From assembly GCA_025363495.1 (NCBI GenBank), contig JANYDR010000030.1, positions 1 through 12,051 of the forward strand: a stretch of DNA of 12,051 nt, in the 5' to 3' direction. The position numbers and the translations under genes are program-made. The stretch comes from Cyclobacteriaceae bacterium (GTDB taxonomy: Bacteria > Bacteroidota > Bacteroidia > Cytophagales > Cyclobacteriaceae). The notes under the pieces are model-generated. The model saw only the letters and a program-made list of their open reading frames with translations, had not been told where the DNA came from and did not search any database. Below, piece by piece: positions 1 through 7,254 of this stretch. The number at the start of each line of letters is the position of its first letter. Positions within the stretch are counted from its first letter, which is position 1.

Positions 1-1
1 G

Positions 2-1912
2 ATTAATAACACACGGGTAGATTTGAAAAAACTTCATCTGGAGTTTGGATCGAATCCAATTGATGCAAGGATCCTGATTGAAAACCTACGTGACTATCGC
101 ATGGATGGAAATTTAAAAGCAAAACTCAATCTGGCGGAACTCAGTAAAATGTTTCCAATGGAAGGTCTGGAGTTAAAAGGAACCTATTCAGTAAATGCAT
201 CTGCAAAGGGTGTCTATGACAGCATAAAGAAAATAATTCCCACTGTTGATGCTTCGATGTCATTAGTCGATGGGTATGCTAAATCCCCGAAGTTCCCGTT
301 GCCACTGGAGGACTTAAAAATGAATGGAACAGTAAAAAACACATCCGGCAAGATGGCAGAAACAGTCATTTCAGTGAGTGATTTTTCAATGATGCTGGAT
401 GGTGAAAAACTGACGGCCAGTTTAGTTCTTCAAAATCTGGATGACTACACCTGGGCTGTTAAAGCTAATGGTGGGATTGATCTTGAAAAGATGACAAAAA
501 TATTTCCGTTGAAAGATATGATCATTGCCGGCAAAGTGAAGGCTGATGTTGAAACAAAAGGAAAGATGTCGGATGTAACAGCAAAACGTTATGATAAGCT
601 TCCGACGAGCGGCACTGCTTCATTGCGCGATTTTAAATACGTTGCAAAGGGTATGCCTCAGGTAACTCTTTCACAGGCTGATGCATCATTCAATCCGCAG
701 AAGATTGAGCTCAGTAAGTTGGATGGGACCATTGGCAAAAGTGACTTTAGCGTTACCGGTGTCGTATCCAATTACATCGCGTATGTATTGAATAATGAGA
801 CCATCAAAGGCATTGTAGTTTTTAATTCAAAGCTTCTCGACCTGAACGAGTTTATGACGGATGATGGGACAAAACCAACGGCTACTGATACAGCATCATT
901 CGGTGTGATTCCTATTCCGCAAAATATAGACTTCACATTGAAGTCGGCGGTAGCTACTGTGAAAATGATGGATTACACGATGACGAATGCAAGTGGTGAT
1001 GTGATTCTTAAAGACGGTATTGCTAACCTGAGTGGATTGAAGTTCAATATGCTGGGAGGTTCATTCGGAATGAATGGTTCTTACAACGCGAAGGATGTCA
1101 AGCATCCTAAGTATGATATGGACATTAAAATAGACAATCTTTCCATACAGGAGGCTTCGAGCAATTTTTCTATCGTGAAAACATACGCGCCAATTGCCGG
1201 ACTTGTAAATGGAATGTTCTCCACCAATTTTAAAGTAAGCGGCGAGCTCAATAAGAAAATGATGCCGAATATGGGTACGGTTAACGGAGATGGTCTTATA
1301 AAAATCGCGCAAGCAACGTTGACGCAATCCAAATTGGTTTCAGGCATCACTTCATTGACCAAGCTTAATAATACGGACAAGGTTACGTTAAATGATGTAT
1401 TAATGTCCGCAAGCATTGCCGGTGGAAGGTTGAGTGTGAAACCATTCGATGTGAAATTTGGTGACTATACAACGACAATTGCTGGAAGTTCCGGCCTTGA
1501 TCAAACAATTGATTATTCATTAAAGATGATGGTTCCTGCCGGACAGGTAGGAGCACAACTCCAGGGATTTGTAAATCAATATACTGGAAGCAACAACGCG
1601 ACGGATAAAATCCCCTTGACAATTGGTGTGGGTGGAACATTCAAAGACCCAAAAACAAAGTTGATTGCAACGGAACAAAAAGCGCAGGTGAAAGAAGCTG
1701 TTAAACAAGTAGCTGAGCAAAAAACTCAGGAGGCAGCAAAACAAATTCTGGAGGGAACAAAACCCGAAGATGTTGTTAAGAATTTACTGAACGTCACCAA
1801 GCCAGACACGGCAAAGAAGGCTGCAACTCAGGACACAACCAAAGCCCAGCAAGCAAATCCAGTGGATCAATTCAAGCAGTTGCAGAATTTATTGAAGAAG
1901 AAGAAACCTTAA
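2..1912 (+). CDS. AsmA family protein, C-terminal part (5' end outside window)
   Basis: The frame is open from base 2 with no stop before the edge, so the gene begins upstream; the TTG at 23 is simply the first start-like codon and is unlikely to be the real start. About 636 codons are present. The protein is rich in beta-strand-like alternation. It shows repeated AsmA-like modules, numbered here from the TTG at 23: about 14-63, 130-180 and 362-407. Each has a pattern like NL-x-DY ... L-x-K-x-FP ... G-x-x-x-x-x-x-x-x-KG. A last region (about 420-545) resembles the conserved AsmA C-terminal domain. The end (about 550-629) is a K/A/Q-rich, probably helical and disordered tail finishing in a run of lysines. 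AsmA-family proteins are envelope proteins anchored in the inner membrane and spanning the periplasm, linked to outer-membrane lipid homeostasis; the N-terminal anchor is missing here. The family call is from sequence pattern, not from a search. Confidence 0.8.
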   Translation: MNNTRVDLKKLHLEFGSNPIDARILIENLRDYRMDGNLKAKLNLAELSKMFPMEGLELKGTYSVNASAKGVYDSIKKIIPTVDASMSLVDGYAKSPKFPLPLEDLKMNGTVKNTSGKMAETVISVSDFSMMLDGEKLTASLVLQNLDDYTWAVKANGGIDLEKMTKIFPLKDMIIAGKVKADVETKGKMSDVTAKRYDKLPTSGTASLRDFKYVAKGMPQVTLSQADASFNPQKIELSKLDGTIGKSDFSVTGVVSNYIAYVLNNETIKGIVVFNSKLLDLNEFMTDDGTKPTATDTASFGVIPIPQNIDFTLKSAVATVKMMDYTMTNASGDVILKDGIANLSGLKFNMLGGSFGMNGSYNAKDVKHPKYDMDIKIDNLSIQEASSNFSIVKTYAPIAGLVNGMFSTNFKVSGELNKKMMPNMGTVNGDGLIKIAQATLTQSKLVSGITSLTKLNNTDKVTLNDVLMSASIAGGRLSVKPFDVKFGDYTTTIAGSSGLDQTIDYSLKMMVPAGQVGAQLQGFVNQYTGSNNATDKIPLTIGVGGTFKDPKTKLIATEQKAQVKEAVKQVAEQKTQEAAKQILEGTKPEDVVKNLLNVTKPDTAKKAATQDTTKAQQANPVDQFKQLQNLLKKKKP

Positions 1913-2130
1913 GTCGCCCGCTGCCTTTGTCGGTGTTTTGCACCTGCAAACAATGGATAATTATCATAAGAGGTTTGTGCACGATTAGCATTGAGAAAGT
2001 ATAAAGGATGTTGGTGAAAAGCACCAACATGGGCCGAGCAAGCCAAGTGTTTGTTGATCAAAGACCCAGGAATTGTAACACCACCTAAATAGCAAGTCGC
2101 GCCATACCGATTACTGATAACCGTTTACCA
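1913..2130. other. Gene-free gap between convergent genes
   Basis: This gap separates the 3' ends of the plus-strand AsmA-like gene and the minus-strand lipoprotein gene. I see no credible open reading frame or RNA gene in it. Its only clear structure is the small perfect hairpin at 2008-2030. A weaker GGTG/CACC stem with a short TTTTG loop lies near 1932-1944. Confidence 0.6.
2008..2030. repeat. Perfect 9-bp inverted repeat (hairpin)
   Basis: ATGTTGGTG is followed by the loop AAAAG and its exact complement CACCAACAT. It lies between the two convergent gene ends, where a bidirectional terminator would be useful. Neither side is followed by a run of T, so it is not a classic intrinsic terminator. 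Its role is unknown. Confidence 0.6.
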
Positions 2131-2673
2131 TTACTTCACCTTCTCCAACTCCCCTCCCGTAAAAAACCCATCTTTCAATAACTGCACCAACTGTTCCTTC
2201 GTAGGCGAGATCTGATAATACGTATCATCCTTATGATCTATTTCTTTTACTTTAAATTTCTTCGCAAGCTTCTTTAAAATGTCTTTACGCTTTTTGTCGT
2301 CTGAGACATTGATGGAAAGAAATTGAATATCGCCTGATGGTTTTTGTTTAATGACACGCAGCACCCACTGATCACCTGAACGGAGGTTTACGAATGTGTA
2401 GTTTTCAAAAAACTTTATAACAAGTGAATCACTGATAACTCCACGACCGAGCCAGTCATTATCTTTTGCGTCTTTAATGTGATAACCCCAGGATTCAACA
2501 ATGACAGTATCAGTGTCTTTGCCATCATCGTCAATGCCGACATAGCGGCCAAGCAATGCTTTTGGAACTTCTGTCAATGCGGGTACTCCGGCAGGCTGCG
2601 GCTCACGAAAGGAAACCTCCTTGCATGAGTACAGGAGAAGCGACCAGAAGAGGATTAAACCAAGGGTTTTCAG
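2131..2673 (-). CDS. Hypothetical lipoprotein, probable CTG start
   Basis: I do not recognise this family. The longest reading with a usual start begins at a TTG at 2577 and gives 148 residues with no signal sequence. The same frame is open well upstream and encodes an obvious lipoprotein signal: from the CTG at 2673 it reads MKTLGLILFWSLLLYSC and then KE, with Cys17 as the lipidated residue. The frame upstream holds no ATG, GTG or TTG before a TAG, so I chose CTG (180 residues); an ATA at 2691 is the other candidate. The mature part is charged and soluble-looking, with a lysine-rich stretch (DDKKRKDILKKLAKKFKVKE) and no cysteines. It would sit in the periplasm or on the outer membrane. It lies downstream of coaX on the same strand, but a terminator-like hairpin separates them, so it probably has its own promoter. 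The coding call is fairly sure, the exact start is not. Confidence 0.7.
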   Translation of the reverse strand: MKTLGLILFWSLLLYSCKEVSFREPQPAGVPALTEVPKALLGRYVGIDDDGKDTDTVIVESWGYHIKDAKDNDWLGRGVISDSLVIKFFENYTFVNLRSGDQWVLRVIKQKPSGDIQFLSINVSDDKKRKDILKKLAKKFKVKEIDHKDDTYYQISPTKEQLVQLLKDGFFTGGELEKVK

Positions 2674-2720
2674 GGAAGTGGAGTTTGTTATAGCTAAAGT
2701 TAAAGGTATAAAAAGCTAAA

Positions 2721-2772
2721 AGCAAAAAGCTGAAAGTGGAAAGCCTGATGCACCAAGCTCTCAACTTTCAGC
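2721..2772 (-). terminator. Probable intrinsic terminator of coaX (palindrome A)
   Basis: It starts 4 bases after the coaX stop. On the minus strand, GCTGAAAGT (2764-2772) pairs exactly with ACTTTCAGC (2729-2737). The 26 bases between them can also fold: AGCTTG pairs with CAGGCT through one wobble, around the loop GTGCAT. The whole is a nearly continuous stem of about 18-19 pairs with one mismatch. A T-rich tail, TTTTTGCTTTT, follows. This is a good fit to a Rho-independent terminator. The tail continues into repeated AGCTTTT-like words up to about 2693. Confidence 0.75.
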
Positions 2773-2775
2773 CCT

Positions 2776-3552
2776 TTAAACATTCTTCTTCTCACTCAAC
2801 AACTCGCCAATAATCCTCAGCCCATCTAACGTCAGCTGCGGATCCACCGTATGAAAAAACCCCTTCAACGATGTGATCACAAACGAAAGTCCGCCGGTAG
2901 CGATAGCAGGACATTCTTCATTTAATTCTTTACGGATTGCGAGCACAACGCTTTTCACCAGACCTTCATACCCGATAACAATGCCGGATTGAATTGCAGT
3001 AACTGTATTTCTTCCAAGTGCAGAAGTAGGCATCTCCAATGGCACATCAAAAAGTTTCGCTGTGTTTTGTGATAGCGCTCGCACCGCAGTCCGCAATCCT
3101 GGAACAATGGATACGCCAAGTATTTTTCCTTTTCCAGAAACTGTAGTAAATGTTAATGCTGTTCCAAAATCGACCACAACGCATGTTTGCTTAAGTTTGA
3201 AATAGGCAGCTGTAGCATTGGCAACAAGGTCCGATCCTATTTCATAAGGATTCAAAACTTCAAGAGGCAGCTTATCATACACACCGGGTCCAAGTATAAT
3301 TGGCTCGCGTTTGAAAAGAGACCGCACAACATTTTTTATTTTGTCGGTCAGGCCGGGAACCACACTGCTTATGACAATTACCTCAACCAGCTCAGTGGGC
3401 AGATCAGCCTCCAGAAATGAGTCACGTATTTTAATTCCATAAAATAATTCGGGTTGGTCGGTCCGTGAAGGAATCCGCCAGACCTTCCAGGCATTTCCAT
3501 TCCATAAACCCATGGTAATGTCACTGTTACCGATATCGTAGGCGAGAAGCAT
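2776..3552 (-). CDS. coaX: Type III pantothenate kinase
   Basis: CoaX phosphorylates pantothenate to 4'-phosphopantothenate with ATP, the first committed step of coenzyme A synthesis in the cytoplasm. The 258-residue length is normal for the family. The N-terminal ASKHA-fold phosphate loop DIGNS is at residues 6-10. GPGVYDKLPL (88-97) and NPYEIGSDLVAN (101-112) form the pantothenate and catalytic region, with Asp108 as the likely general base. DFGTALTF (128-135) is the second phosphate loop, followed by G-x-x-x-x-PG (146-152) and ATGG (218-221). The usual GADR motif reads GSDL here, so the Arg after the Asp is replaced by Leu. The ATG start gives a perfect N-terminus. The gene stands alone between palindromes A and B and probably has its own transcript. 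The identification is confident. Confidence 0.95.
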   Translation of the reverse strand: MLLAYDIGNSDITMGLWNGNAWKVWRIPSRTDQPELFYGIKIRDSFLEADLPTELVEVIVISSVVPGLTDKIKNVVRSLFKREPIILGPGVYDKLPLEVLNPYEIGSDLVANATAAYFKLKQTCVVVDFGTALTFTTVSGKGKILGVSIVPGLRTAVRALSQNTAKLFDVPLEMPTSALGRNTVTAIQSGIVIGYEGLVKSVVLAIRKELNEECPAIATGGLSFVITSLKGFFHTVDPQLTLDGLRIIGELLSEKKNV

Positions 3553-3569
3553 GGGGAAATATACTAATA

Positions 3570-3682
3570 ATTGGTATTGGGAATTGGTTACGTATTAGGA
3601 ATTTAGGCATTTCGAGATCACCCTTGTAAACAAGTCTACACTCCCAATTCCTAATGCCAAATTCCTAATGCCTAATACCCAA
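3570..3682. repeat. Long imperfect palindrome B with 14-bp direct repeats
   Basis: Two arms (about 3570-3610 and 3643-3682) are imperfect reverse complements, built from words such as ATTGG, TATTAGG and GGAATT. The right arm is itself tandem: AATTCCTAATGCC occurs at 3646-3658 and 3660-3672 (14-base period), followed by a diverged third unit. The loop carries the near-palindrome CTTGTAAACAAG (3623-3634). It lies between the end of the STN-repeat gene (about 50 bases away) and the coaX start (17 bases away). It could terminate the sigma/FecR operon, be part of the coaX leader, or be a member of an intergenic repeat class. Confidence 0.65.
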
Positions 3683-3732
3683 TGTCCTTGTCCCTTCATA
3701 ATTGGAGCTCACTTATATAACGTTCAATTTCC

Positions 3733-5520
3733 TTATAATATCCGGATCCCCACCTTCGCCCCCAGCCACATCCTCAGATTCGTTCCATTATTATAAGTGT
3801 GATCGCTGATGATCGATGGGTTGTAGTTGCTAAATAAAATTGGATAATCGGTATAGGATGAATTGGTGAGATAACCATTAAGTGTTACACCTCCATAAAG
3901 TGAAAGCTTTCTTGCAAGTTTGAAATCCATGCCAACATGAAGCTTGTTGAGGAGACTGAGGTCATGTGTAAAACTTCCTTTGTTAACATGCTGTGATGTT
4001 AGATCAAGATCGAGATAAAGCCAACGTTTTAATTTTCTGGCAGTGCCAACTCCGTAACCAAATGTCCAGACATTAGCATTGTTGATTGTATTCTCCGTCT
4101 TGATACCGGCAAGCAGAATGTTATAGAACTTTTCCACCCCAGTGCGGAATGCAACATTGGTATAGAAAACTTCATCAGCAGAAACCTCCAGTTTGTGATA
4201 ACCTGTTCGGACAAAGCTTACAAGTCCGATAGGAACACCTCCCAGACTATCCGCGTAATTGAATAAACCTATCTGAGTACCTCTTACATCTTTTCCATAA
4301 TTGCCAAATGCTGAAATCTGAGATCCTGAAACATGTTTTAAACCAACATTACCAAACCCCGCGAACTGTGATCCTATAAAGCGATCAGTTTGTAAATTCG
4401 CAAACCCAGCAATCTGTAATCCTTTTGAAGGACCGTTTGCAAGATTGGCAAATCCTGCCACCTGAACTCCATCTGCTGATTTGAGATTGACATTACCGAA
4501 CCCCCCTAGCTGCACACCTTGAAAGTCATGAAAATTCACGTTGGCAAATCCCGTGAGCTGTGCCGCCTTTGTTTCACCGCCATTGACATTAAAAAATCCT
4601 GAGGCTTGTATGCCATAAACATTTCTCCCAACGAGATTTCCAAGACCTGCTATCTGCAACCAGCTTACATCACCGCGATCCATATTTACAAAAAAGCCCA
4701 ATTCAATTTGGCGTGTGCCAAGAGAGTATCCGGCAAGTATATTGATTGAATAGTTGTTAATAATATTGCCACTCAATTGCTCGTTCGAACCGATAAAGGG
4801 CAATAATGAAATTTGTATATCGCGGTACAACGTGTCGCTGATATTTCGAATATTTGGTTCATCATTGTAGGGAAGCTCCAACTCTTCTTTTACAGAATCT
4901 TTTTGATTTGTCGTAGCAGTTACTACGAGTGAATCCTTTCCCAAAGGAGCAATAGAAATATTAAGATACTGATTTCCGGAAGCGGTAATGGTGACGAGTG
5001 TATCACGATAATCCCGTTTACTTACAGCAATTGATGCCACCTGATCTTTCTTCTCAAGCTTTATCTTGAAATAACCGAACTTATCGGTTACGACTGATGA
5101 AACTGATTTTCTATCATAGACGCTTGCATCGGCGATTCGCTCTTTTGTCACGGCGTCTTCTATATAGCCACTGATGATTACCGACACCGTTGTATTTTGC
5201 GGTTGTTTTACAATGACTTTTGTAAGTATGAGATGATTGCTCTTCTCTTTGTATTCAAGGGAGCCTTTAAAAATTTCATTCAAAACATCCCTTACAGTAT
5301 TACTTGTCACATTCAACGTAACATTTTGATCATTGGAAATGATGGATGAATTGTAAGAGAAAGAGAATTTTCCCTCCTGGGAAATGCGTGACAGTGCGTC
5401 GGGGAGTTTTTCATTGTATAAGTTCAATGAAATTTTTCTTTCGAGAATAGGAATTTTGGATTGACCCTCAGCAGACCAACGGCAAGCAAAAAGCAGAATG
5501 ACTGATAATATCAGCTTCAT
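3733..5520 (-). CDS. STN / carboxypeptidase-regulatory-like protein with GxQxxGFxN surface repeats
   Basis: This is an exported, probably outer-membrane protein of 595 residues. I start it at the ATG at 5520, four bases after the fecR stop, because it gives a clean signal peptide (MKLILSVILLFACRWSAEGQ); a GTG at 5541 would overlap fecR and add seven polar residues. In order: an STN domain at about 29-100; a CarboxypepD_reg-like beta-sandwich at about 112-195; a linker; an array of about ten 16-residue repeats at 287-437 of the type G-x-Q-[hydrophobic]-x-G-F-[AG]-N-[VL]; and a beta-rich C-terminal region ending GAKVGIRIL, like a terminal barrel strand. In sigma/FecR systems the STN domain normally belongs to a TonB-dependent receptor and contacts FecR in the periplasm. 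Here there is no visible TonB plug, and the protein is too short for a receptor barrel. I infer a surface sensor or effector. The repeats resemble LA_2272-type surface repeats, from memory. A Cys in LFAC makes a lipoprotein possible but less likely. Confidence 0.85.
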   Translation of the reverse strand: MKLILSVILLFACRWSAEGQSKIPILERKISLNLYNEKLPDALSRISQEGKFSFSYNSSIISNDQNVTLNVTSNTVRDVLNEIFKGSLEYKEKSNHLILTKVIVKQPQNTTVSVIISGYIEDAVTKERIADASVYDRKSVSSVVTDKFGYFKIKLEKKDQVASIAVSKRDYRDTLVTITASGNQYLNISIAPLGKDSLVVTATTNQKDSVKEELELPYNDEPNIRNISDTLYRDIQISLLPFIGSNEQLSGNIINNYSINILAGYSLGTRQIELGFFVNMDRGDVSWLQIAGLGNLVGRNVYGIQASGFFNVNGGETKAAQLTGFANVNFHDFQGVQLGGFGNVNLKSADGVQVAGFANLANGPSKGLQIAGFANLQTDRFIGSQFAGFGNVGLKHVSGSQISAFGNYGKDVRGTQIGLFNYADSLGGVPIGLVSFVRTGYHKLEVSADEVFYTNVAFRTGVEKFYNILLAGIKTENTINNANVWTFGYGVGTARKLKRWLYLDLDLTSQHVNKGSFTHDLSLLNKLHVGMDFKLARKLSLYGGVTLNGYLTNSSYTDYPILFSNYNPSIISDHTYNNGTNLRMWLGAKVGIRIL

Positions 5521-5524
5521 TATA

Positions 5525-6529
5525 TTATTTGCATCCTGCACCGCTTAATAGAATTTCTTTGCCGTTGCGAGTTACAGTGAGTTTAAGAGTTTCAGCAATC
5601 ACCTCTACGATCGTATCAATAGTGTCTCCGTTAAAGTTCACAGTAAGCCGGCAAGAAGCGAGCGCTGGATTCTCCAATACGATTGTCACGCTATAGACTT
5701 CATTAATTTTATTGATCACGGATTTGAGGTCAGTGTTATTGAAACTGAATACTCCGGTTTTATAAGCAAGAACGTTGGTATCTGCTTTTTCAAGGCGTGT
5801 GAATTCTTTCAGGCTCTTTCTGTAAACCCCTGTTTCACCCATTTTCAGGTCAAGCCCTTTATTTTTCAATGTATAAATCTGCACTTCTCCGGTTTTCACC
5901 GTCACGAGAATTGTATCGCTTTCCGGATAGGCTTTTATATTAAAGGCCGTCCCAATATCACGCACAAGAACTTCATCAGCTTCAATTACAAATGGTTTTT
6001 CTTCCTCGTGTTTTACTTCAAAAAATCCTTCACCTTTCAATTTAACCTTCCTCTCTTTTTTCAGAGGAGTGTATTCATACGTGATAGAAGATTTTTTGTT
6101 CAGGAAGGCAACGCTGCCATCAGGTAATGTATTTTCTGTCGTTGTATCATTGGAAGTTGCTGCAAAAGTTTGAGTCGGTTTAGAAAGCCATTGATATCCA
6201 AAAATTCCAATACCCAGCAGAAAGACAATGCCTGCGGCAATTCGCAATGCCGATCTGTAAGGAGACCTCTTCATCGTGAAGACAGGTTTCTCTTCTCTTG
6301 ATTCCTTTAGTTTGTTTTTTACTTTTTTCCAGGCAGCATCTGTATCAAAATTTAATTGAACAGTATTCGAGGCAGCTTTTTCAAAAATCGTTTTGATCTG
6401 GTCAATGTATTTCTGGTTTTCAGCGCTGACTTCTGACCACGCCTTGAGACGAGCCTGTTCTTCGGCATTGGCCTCATCTGCGAGCACCTTGCCAATCAAA
6501 TCGTCGATATCGTTTATTTCTTTCTCCAC
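5525..6529 (-). CDS. FecR-like anti-sigma factor
   Basis: This single-pass inner-membrane regulator should hold the sigma factor encoded just upstream and receive a periplasmic signal through its C-terminus. It has 334 residues. A cytoplasmic N-terminal part (about 1-90) carries the anti-sigma region. One membrane segment is at about 94-114 (rich in I/L/G, ending GYQWL). The FecR beta domain follows at about 130-220, with TLPDGSVAFLNKKSSI and GEGFFEV, typical of Bacteroidota members. A DUF4974-type tail at about 258-334 starts at FSFNNTDLKSVINKINEVY and is itself STN-like. The start is GTG, one base after the sigma stop codon; no ATG lies in frame between that stop and the GTG. The spacing of 1 base upstream and 4 bases downstream shows a translationally coupled operon. 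The family assignment is confident; the signal is unknown. Confidence 0.93.
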   Translation of the reverse strand: MEKEINDIDDLIGKVLADEANAEEQARLKAWSEVSAENQKYIDQIKTIFEKAASNTVQLNFDTDAAWKKVKNKLKESREEKPVFTMKRSPYRSALRIAAGIVFLLGIGIFGYQWLSKPTQTFAATSNDTTTENTLPDGSVAFLNKKSSITYEYTPLKKERKVKLKGEGFFEVKHEEEKPFVIEADEVLVRDIGTAFNIKAYPESDTILVTVKTGEVQIYTLKNKGLDLKMGETGVYRKSLKEFTRLEKADTNVLAYKTGVFSFNNTDLKSVINKINEVYSVTIVLENPALASCRLTVNFNGDTIDTIVEVIAETLKLTVTRNGKEILLSGAGCK

Positions 6530-6530
6530 G

Positions 6531-7109
6531 TTATTCAGTCCAGTCTTTAATGAATATCAACAGTAACGGTAAATAGTCTTTCAATTGCGCGCGCATGATC
6601 TTGAGTGCCTTGCCCATGTGGTTCTCAACAGTCTTAACAGAGATATCAAGTTGTTCTGCGATCTCCGAATACTTTAATTTCTCGAAGCGACTCAGTTGAA
6701 AAACTATTCTGCATTGCTCGGGTAATGTCTTTGTAGCAGAGTGTATTTTTTCTTCCAGTTCCGATGAAAGCACTGACTGACTGACTTCTTCATGCACGGG
6801 TTCGCCTCCTGCCATCTGATAGTTGGCATGCGCCTTCTTTACTTTCACATGCTTGATTACATTCAGACATGCATTTCGCACCATTCTATAGAGGTACGAT
6901 TTCATGGAGGTTTGTATTTCGATGGAATGGCGTTTGTCCCAAACTCCAATAAAAGCAGCCTGAACAACCTCTTCCGCCTCGTCCCTATCGTTCAAAAACG
7001 AGTAGGCGTAATTACACAAAGGTTTATAATAGGTCTTAAATAGCATCTCAAAAGCGCTTTCGTTGCCCTGCCGTAACGCGGTAAATACCTGTTGCTCGAG
7101 TAAATCCAC
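6531..7109 (-). CDS. ECF-type RNA polymerase sigma-70 factor (Bacteroidetes type)
   Basis: This 192-residue alternative sigma factor should direct RNA polymerase to its own regulon when released by the FecR-like protein. Region 2 is at about 19-88 (FKTYYKPLCNYAYSFLNDRD, then EAEEVVQAAFIGVW and SYLYRMVRNACLNVIK, the core- and -10-contacting helices). Region 4 is at about 118-172 (LPEQCRIVFQLSRFEKLKYS, then EIAEQLDISVKTVENHMGKA, the helix-turn-helix for the -35 element). The start is GTG at 7109, as no ATG occurs in frame nearby. A hydrophobic stretch (YLPLLLIFIKDW) ends the protein. It is the first gene of the operon with fecR and the STN-repeat protein; these systems often autoregulate, but I could not assign a promoter with confidence. 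The upstream gap holds a GGGGTTAT/ATTACCCC imperfect inverted repeat (7154-7185). Confidence 0.95.
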   Translation of the reverse strand: MDLLEQQVFTALRQGNESAFEMLFKTYYKPLCNYAYSFLNDRDEAEEVVQAAFIGVWDKRHSIEIQTSMKSYLYRMVRNACLNVIKHVKVKKAHANYQMAGGEPVHEEVSQSVLSSELEEKIHSATKTLPEQCRIVFQLSRFEKLKYSEIAEQLDISVKTVENHMGKALKIMRAQLKDYLPLLLIFIKDWTE

Positions 7110-7203
7110 TGCTTTTGGATGAAATACAGTGCAATTTACGGTTTTAGGGCTCTGGGGTTATGACAATTGAGAGGGAGATTACCCCTAGTGGGAATGGAAA
7201 TAT

Positions 7204-7254
7204 TTGGAAAATTGAAACGGGAGCATCAGGCACTTTCTAATTTCAATTTTCCAA
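7204..7254 (-). repeat. Inverted repeat at the 3' end of the GMC gene (palindrome C)
   Basis: TTGGAAAATTGAAA (7204-7217) and its exact complement (7241-7254) form a perfect 14-bp stem around a 23-base loop. The right arm covers the last codons and the stop of the oxidoreductase gene, so the coding sequence runs into the hairpin. The position suits a terminator, but no real T-run follows on the minus strand. The loop holds GCATCAGGC (7223-7231), also present as its complement in palindrome A. Confidence 0.75.

Noticed and set aside
1061..1744. Several minus-strand ORFs of 74-111 codons inside the AsmA-like gene
   Set aside because: They overlap each other and a well-supported coding sequence, with no domain-like pattern.
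3640..3682. Possible CRISPR-like repeat
   Set aside because: The 14-base units are directly tandem with no spacers and no cas genes are present.
3595..3699. Minus-strand ORF of 34 codons starting MKGQGHWVLGIRNLALG
   Set aside because: It is read out of palindrome B; the apparent peptide just reflects the ATTAGGAATT-type repeat words, and nothing else supports a gene.
5521..5541. GTG at 5541 as start of the STN-repeat protein
   Set aside because: It overlaps fecR and puts seven polar residues ahead of a good signal peptide; the ATG at 5520 fits better.
7154..7185. GGGGTTAT/ATTACCCC imperfect inverted repeat upstream of the sigma gene, as an operator
   Set aside because: One mismatch in eight pairs with a 16-base loop; no second copy and no associated regulator, so not called as a site.
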